IMG/VR virus record: IMGVR_UViG_3300024520_000047
Location: 62,001-126,000 of that record
Strand: one strand, 5' to 3'
Length of the DNA stretch: 64,000 bases
From: a virus
Part shown: positions 60,901 to 64,000 of the stretch, in pieces
How positions within the stretch are numbered: position 1 is the first letter of the stretch
Layout: every line of letters begins with the position of its first letter
The notes under the pieces: generated by a model
The model's input: the letters and a program-made list of their open reading frames with translations, nothing else
Database searches by the model: none
Told to the model about the DNA's origin: nothing
Program-made: the position numbers and the translations under genes

Positions 60901-61479
60901 TTGTGAAGCGTCGATGCCTTGATTAATAAAATGATATGGTCTCATAGAATAACAACCAATGTTACTAACATCAATACTTGTATGGATTGTTTGGGTTCCT
61001 GTGGGAACGCCCCAAATCATAAAATCACCACTTTCATTAGTTTTTGTGGTATATTTATAATATTTTTCAAAAACCTCCAATACCACTGGATTATTTACAA
61101 CTTCATCCGCGGTAAAGAAATTACCGGTTGGGGTGTGGTTACATCCTTCAGAAACTTTAGGTAAAAGATTATATCTATAACCTTCTTCGTTTTTATCTGT
61201 TACTTGCTTATATGGGTATAATGTGGATATTATTGGGTCGTTTTCATCTTCTTCTGTAAGGGGAACAAAAACGGACACTTTAGCGTTAGGGATACCAAAA
61301 CCACCATTAGCTATAGCTCTCCCAACTACCACACCATAATCTGCACACATTCTGTTGTATATATCCGACTTTGATATTTTTAAACTTAGGATTTCAAGCA
61401 AATCAAAATCCTGTTCTAATCTTAGTTGGATATTCTTATCGTCGTTTACTGTAGTTCTTATTCTAACTGATTGAGGCAT
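57988..61479 (-). CDS. Large virion-block protein with carboxypeptidase-like domain and several membrane helices
   Basis: 1163 aa. Residues about 47-180 look like a carboxypeptidase regulatory-like beta-sandwich (GVVVGRAIANGGFGIPNAKV, then TNESGDFMIWGVPTGTQTIH). Residues about 505-590 carry three hydrophobic helices (MVTILLAALSIGFGAILSVM; WIYIYPFAPGLAVYLGSWIG; IVMIILVAIFVMYPLIDVLF), followed by a Cys-rich loop CEPCFCGPP. Residues about 685-726 hold one or two more (GVIGFMIGTVFIPPPYGGIA; YMIVTLLLIVVWLFNDIW). The C-terminal 400 residues are soluble-looking. A multi-pass protein among baseplate genes is unusual; it may insert in the host membrane during DNA injection. Next to gp6; preceded by a TATTTATT box. 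Confidence 0.6.
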   Translation of the reverse strand: MPQSVRIRTTVNDDKNIQLRLEQDFDLLEILSLKISKSDIYNRMCADYGVVVGRAIANGGFGIPNAKVSVFVPLTEEDENDPIISTLYPYKQVTDKNEEGYRYNLLPKVSEGCNHTPTGNFFTADEVVNNPVVLEVFEKYYKYTTKTNESGDFMIWGVPTGTQTIHTSIDVSNIGCYSMRPYHFINQGIDASQFESALEFKESENLDTLPQIVIQNKVVEVVPFWGDDNLCEIGISRIDFDLRDSGVEIIPSATFMGSIITDDDSNFVGIEGTPAKNQGQLCNLTTGTGVIESVRHTILTEDDGCTPKLEYFALEKGGKVIDGNGSWVTQLPMNLDFIITNEYGEQVISNDPKKGVPTKAKYRFKISFDSSGSEVRNASYLIPNIREYVDDTEPGSPSPSYSFSDNIMDYPLDSNLSWENSPAYKCEDYFYEFGPNKVYTIASFIDNYRKNVQPDTETLYPQSNNRWRFIGIKSINPPAESRCTDTNKEFPVNDSFRGGNTFFAQQQISRIVQMVTILLAALSIGFGAILSVMSFAAYAEDTMNLMGLWIYIYPFAPGLAVYLGSWIGQIVMIILVAIFVMYPLIDVLFGSFYIQKKLYDYPNCEPCFCGPPYKFVMPPLWDIAGYTTVKGKMQEVIADDPNSISKCDMLGFAQGGGNGEHWRALNNSAPRGCWILQFDPALTDRVKGVIGFMIGTVFIPPPYGGIAFGIYMIVTLLLIVVWLFNDIWQMFRSLNRWRILANIYTGLCQGIFNMKFSNNWINGTLYHFKFANKGRKTLDDGTEVPNPIYLYPDRVVWRQDDDQGINYYYRSTPFSLATGFGHQNPNIASSTAWPVHGSQAFGAIAVAHCGINFPTTICELGPLDPCITSICASNNPNENTQCFFIDRLTPSSFQPSEELLGREIERKISIQVFDNFRWSGLNKWFGADAEPGATYNRNVGNVRKGSMGTAVWRGRVIDGDIAQLLATNNMAGVSVFTTDVQDPYYGFGPGGGQWQSLYGSGIGGITTISSVYPLLTKDYDLINCLLGGSFGIENTQVVPYYVWQKAGIGYGNFNNDYAFNQGAQAICDNTSIEVIGYQQGNLYPRPNPTPPEGDHDGDWSTPSFYGGDLRPPDQGQFVFTLPAPLSNQDIRLGTTLFYYFGLRQGASAYDRFLNEYLPPKEDE

Positions 61480-61494
61480 AAAATATCTTTAACA

Positions 61495-61502
61495 AATAAA
61501 TA
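61495..61502 (-). promoter_or_regulatory. TATTTATT box upstream of the 1163-aa gene
   Basis: Minus-strand TATTTATT, 15 nt before the ATG at 61479, in the 73-nt gap after gp6. TAAATTTG, a match to TAnnTTTG, lies a further 20-30 nt upstream but with a poor -33 element (TTT). Confidence 0.3.
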
Positions 61503-61552
61503 GTTATCCTATTAAAATCAAATTTAATTAAGCTTAGAAATATGTAAACTAA

Positions 61553-63406
61553 TTACGAAATAGTAGTTTGAGTAGTAGTTTTAATTCTTACCGCGATGTC
61601 TTTGGTTGGAAATTTAACTTGAAATGACTGGTCTGGTTGTGCAAATATTATCCCGTCTATCAATTCAATTTGTTTTGTAGCTTCGTCTAAGTACCGTTGG
61701 GATACCTCATTACTAGAATATTGTCCACCAACCTTATTAAAAATTCGTAAGTCTATTAAATTAACAACCCCATCTTGTAATGATATATTTCTACTCAATT
61801 CCCCAATATAGACATCTTGACCCATTTCCTTATTATCAGGTGAAAAGAAATCGTTTACAGTGTCAATTATATTTGTCACTAACTCTCCTTGATTAAATGA
61901 TGGCTCAACTACAATATCAACATCTATTGATAAATCAATTACTTGTGCAGGTTGGGTAACGATATAATCGTTTAACATCCTATAATCAGATAAATATTCG
62001 GCAATATTCTTCATTAGTGTGGTACTAACTTTTGAAGTTAAACTCCCATCACTCGCATATGATAACAAATTTACTAAAATTTTATTCTCTTCTTCTATTA
62101 TTCCTGTTTTTGCTGGTGCACCAAAAATCCCCGGCATTCCGTTTATTAAAGACCGGTAATCACTTACGGTTACTGCTCTTTTTTGTGCTGAAAAATTAAA
62201 TCCAATATAATTTCTTATTTCTTCTATGGTGGGTTGATTTGCACCACCAACAGCGGCGGTCACATTATTGACATTAAGTGAATCTAAAACAGATGTGTTT
62301 ATATTTGAATTGGGCCCATTAATTACAAAATCTATAGTGCCAAAGCTATTTATAGTATTGGGTCCAATATTTGTAGCTTTTCCCCCACCAACTCTATATT
62401 GAATAAAAAGAGTGGTATTTGCTCTGGGTGTAGTACCTAAAGAGATATTATTCATATACCTACTTAAATCCATATTAAACCCTTGTTGGGTAAAATCACT
62501 TAAACTATCTTGTGCACTATTGGTACCACCACCCAATGTTAAAAAGAAAAATCCTTCTGGTGTATATTCAGTTATAAACCGTTGGTCTACAGTTTCCCAT
62601 TTTCCCACTTTTACGCCAGGCATATCGGATTGTTTAGTACTATCTATGGTGAATACCTTATCTTGTGCTAAGGCATCTACCTCATACCATTTATTTTGTG
62701 AGGTTAAAAATTCTGTGGATTTGGGAATTGCTTGGGTTGTTGTACCATCTTTTTGTATTATTGCACTCACACCAAGTATGTTTTTCTCAGGTAAAAATAT
62801 TTTTAAAAATGGCATTACATCTGTCTCAGTAATTGGTTTTCTAAATACTTTTGTTACACCATTAACAACAACTTCTCGTTTGGTTATATTATAACTAACT
62901 ATCGTACCATTAGAATTAAAGTTAGGTATCTTAGTTCGGTTAGGAAATCCAGTGGCGTCATATGGTGTGGAAAAATCTACATCATATATATTTTCAAAAA
63001 CTTGACCCGCTCCCATTGCTTGTGAACCACGCCTCAACGTTCCTAAATACCTGACATCTTCTTTATCCCCACCACCAGTAACTTGTGCGACTGGTACGGT
63101 AATAGTAAAATCACAAACCGAGACAGATGGTCTATTAGATGGTATTTTTAATCCATAAGTTCTAGCTATATTAAAAAGAGAAGACTTTTGATTTGCATAA
63201 TCTAATACTGTTTCTTGTAAACTTCTATCTATATGATAATGTAAATTATCTGCTACAGCAGCATTTAAATCAAGAAAAACAGAAAAAATGGATGCATCGT
63301 TTGCATTTTGTATTAAATCGGGATATTGTTGTTGGACATAATTTAAAAGTTCACTTCTAATACCAACAAAATCTCTTTCAGTGTAGGATATCTTATTATT
63401 TGCCAT
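61553..63406 (-). CDS. 6: Baseplate wedge protein, T4 gp6-like
   Basis: 617 aa, similar to T4 gp6 (about 660). N-terminus: YTERDFVGIRSELLNYVQQQ, then YPDLIQNANDASIFSVFLDL and AAVADNLHYHIDRSLQE, the signature start of gp6/J-like proteins. The central part has YRVGGGKATNIGPNTINSFG. The C-terminal wedge domain has FNFSAQKRAVTVSDYRSLIN, PGIFGAPAKTGIIEEENKIL and DYRMLNDYIVTQPAQVIDLS, all typical of the family. gp6 dimers join the wedges in the baseplate ring around the hub. It directly follows gp25 (1-nt gap), the order usual in contractile systems. Confidence 0.9.
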   Translation of the reverse strand: MANNKISYTERDFVGIRSELLNYVQQQYPDLIQNANDASIFSVFLDLNAAVADNLHYHIDRSLQETVLDYANQKSSLFNIARTYGLKIPSNRPSVSVCDFTITVPVAQVTGGGDKEDVRYLGTLRRGSQAMGAGQVFENIYDVDFSTPYDATGFPNRTKIPNFNSNGTIVSYNITKREVVVNGVTKVFRKPITETDVMPFLKIFLPEKNILGVSAIIQKDGTTTQAIPKSTEFLTSQNKWYEVDALAQDKVFTIDSTKQSDMPGVKVGKWETVDQRFITEYTPEGFFFLTLGGGTNSAQDSLSDFTQQGFNMDLSRYMNNISLGTTPRANTTLFIQYRVGGGKATNIGPNTINSFGTIDFVINGPNSNINTSVLDSLNVNNVTAAVGGANQPTIEEIRNYIGFNFSAQKRAVTVSDYRSLINGMPGIFGAPAKTGIIEEENKILVNLLSYASDGSLTSKVSTTLMKNIAEYLSDYRMLNDYIVTQPAQVIDLSIDVDIVVEPSFNQGELVTNIIDTVNDFFSPDNKEMGQDVYIGELSRNISLQDGVVNLIDLRIFNKVGGQYSSNEVSQRYLDEATKQIELIDGIIFAQPDQSFQVKFPTKDIAVRIKTTTQTTIS

Positions 63407-63407
63407 A

Positions 63408-63866
63408 TTATATATTAATTATCACAAAATCCTTAGTTTCGAAGGCATTATTACTAATAGTATAACTAATTTTAACTTTAGCTGTATTTTCTTTAGTTCC
63501 TTGTCCAGCAATTCTATATACTCTAGGGTCATTATCACTCACAATAGTTCCTGGTGTCTCTTCAGCTTCTAAAGCGGGTTCAACAACAACAGAATTTATG
63601 GTGAGGTTTGGTATATATTTTGTTACTTGTTCTCTTATTTCACCTTCTATGGAATCAAATGTTGGAGAATCTAACGGTTCGAAAATATACTCATACAATC
63701 TAGTTCCAAAATCTGGTAAATAATATCTGCTTCCCTTTCTAGTTAATAAAAGATGAATTAAATCAGCTTTAATTTCTTCTTCTGCATTATCTGTTAATTT
63801 CAAATAATCACCGACATCACTGTCTTGAAATGGGAAATCTATTCCATATGTTCCAAATTCAGGCAT
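63408..63866 (-). CDS. 25: Baseplate wedge protein, gp25 / GPW family
   Basis: 152 aa (T4 gp25 132). The family core is plain: NAEEEIKADLIHLLLTRKGS followed by RYYLPDFGTRLYEYIFEPLD (about 46-65), and EIREQVTKYIPNLTINSVVV. The C-terminal strand region has a Pro/Asp-rich insertion (about 105-130, ETPGTIVSDNDPRVY). gp25 nucleates sheath polymerisation at the baseplate in contractile tails, type VI secretion and related machines. A TATTTATA box lies 12 nt before the ATG. Confidence 0.95.
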   Translation of the reverse strand: MPEFGTYGIDFPFQDSDVGDYLKLTDNAEEEIKADLIHLLLTRKGSRYYLPDFGTRLYEYIFEPLDSPTFDSIEGEIREQVTKYIPNLTINSVVVEPALEAEETPGTIVSDNDPRVYRIAGQGTKENTAKVKISYTISNNAFETKDFVIINI

Positions 63867-63878
63867 AATTGTTTTTTA

Positions 63879-63886
63879 TATAAATA
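63879..63886 (-). promoter_or_regulatory. TATTTATA box upstream of the gp25 gene
   Basis: Minus-strand TATTTATA, 12 nt before the ATG at 63866. It is well placed as a late promoter element or a leader element for the gp25-gp6 unit. Confidence 0.35.
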
Positions 63887-63901
63887 CTCGTAACTTAGAA
63901 T

Positions 63902-64000
63902 CTATATTGATATTATCAAAACTTGTTTATTATAAAAATGTTCTTTATAGTGAAGACCATAATTTTCAACAATCTCTGTTACTATCCTTTTAACATTGGG
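63902..64000 (-). CDS. C-terminal end of a further minus-strand gene (partial)
   Basis: The minus strand is open from the window edge to a TAG at 63904-63902. It reads ...VKRIVTEIVENYGLHYKEHF... then YNKQVLIISI. Helical, charged, plausible as the C-terminus of the gene upstream of gp25. Too short to identify. The tight spacing (35 nt to the gp25 start) fits the rest of the block. Confidence 0.4.
   Translation of the reverse strand, partial: PNVKRIVTEIVENYGLHYKEHFYNKQVLIISI

Noticed and set aside
62412-62894. 160-aa plus-strand frame inside the gp6 gene
   Set aside because: gp6 is certain on the minus strand; the plus frame has no recognisable features.
1-64000. tRNA genes, rRNA and CRISPR arrays
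   Set aside because: I looked for T-loop sequences (GTTCGANNC) followed by acceptor stems and for regularly spaced direct repeats and found none that folded; a tRNAscan and CRISPR search would settle this.
1-64000. Stop-codon reassignment as in some large gut phages
   Set aside because: TAG ends well-supported genes (for example at 22171 and 54033), and no recognised gene is interrupted by an in-frame TAG or TGA.

Overview
This window reads as part of a large, AT-rich, T4-related contractile-tailed phage (or a prophage or metagenomic phage contig). The baseplate wedge proteins gp6 and gp25 lie at the right edge. Next to them is about 33 kb of very large virion genes. A T4-style recombination and replication block (gp46/gp47, primase, RuvC-like resolvase, PD-(D/E)XK nuclease) sits in the middle. 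I recognise no bacterial housekeeping operon, rRNA, tRNA, CRISPR array or insertion sequence. TAA, TAG and TGA all act as stops, so the code looks standard.

The host is probably a member of the Bacteroidota, perhaps a marine flavobacterium; this is inference. The supports are: a primary-type sigma factor like Bacteroidota RpoD; a 57-aa histone H1/Hc1-like protein of a kind common in that phylum; a SprB-like repeat; the Cys-Thr-Asp-Pro ... Asp-Gly-Ser-Cys repeats of Bacteroidota surface proteins; a DUF6576-like C-terminal tail; two promoters fitting the Bacteroidota pattern TTG-N20-TAnnTTTG; and start codons mostly preceded by A/T-rich leaders without Shine-Dalgarno sequences.

Layout. 1-3.7 kb (+): end of a tail-fibre gene and two further fibre or virion genes, then a methyltransferase-like gene. 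4.4-11.3 kb (mostly -): small accessory genes, including a 'WCTA'-motif plus leucine-rich-repeat protein, a DUF4338/DruA-like protein, a DnaJ with half a zinc domain, and three small genes of 55-59 codons. 11.3-15.9 kb (-): proteins likely to be virion-internal, and an overlapping pair of coiled-coil membrane proteins that resemble spanins. 15.9-19.1 kb (-): amidase endolysin, a four-helix membrane protein, the sigma factor and one unknown. 19.2-22.2 kb (+): an 836-aa mosaic protein, a 20-codon metallothionein-like peptide with a terminator, and a small protein with a helical motif. 22.2-28.5 kb (-): recombination and replication block. 28.5-64 kb (-): tail and baseplate genes, including one of 3101 aa. 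Many genes abut or overlap by 1-14 nt, which implies long co-transcribed, translationally coupled units.

The observations most worth following are: the nine-cysteine, 20-residue peptide; two short helical motifs shared by otherwise unrelated proteins, which may be capsid-inclusion tags; a VWA-like domain present in two giant virion proteins; a virion-block protein with four or five membrane helices; an internal start with its own upstream box inside the 836-aa gene; and a strand-specific TATTTATW box before many genes. All functional calls come from reading the sequence only; no database search was run.
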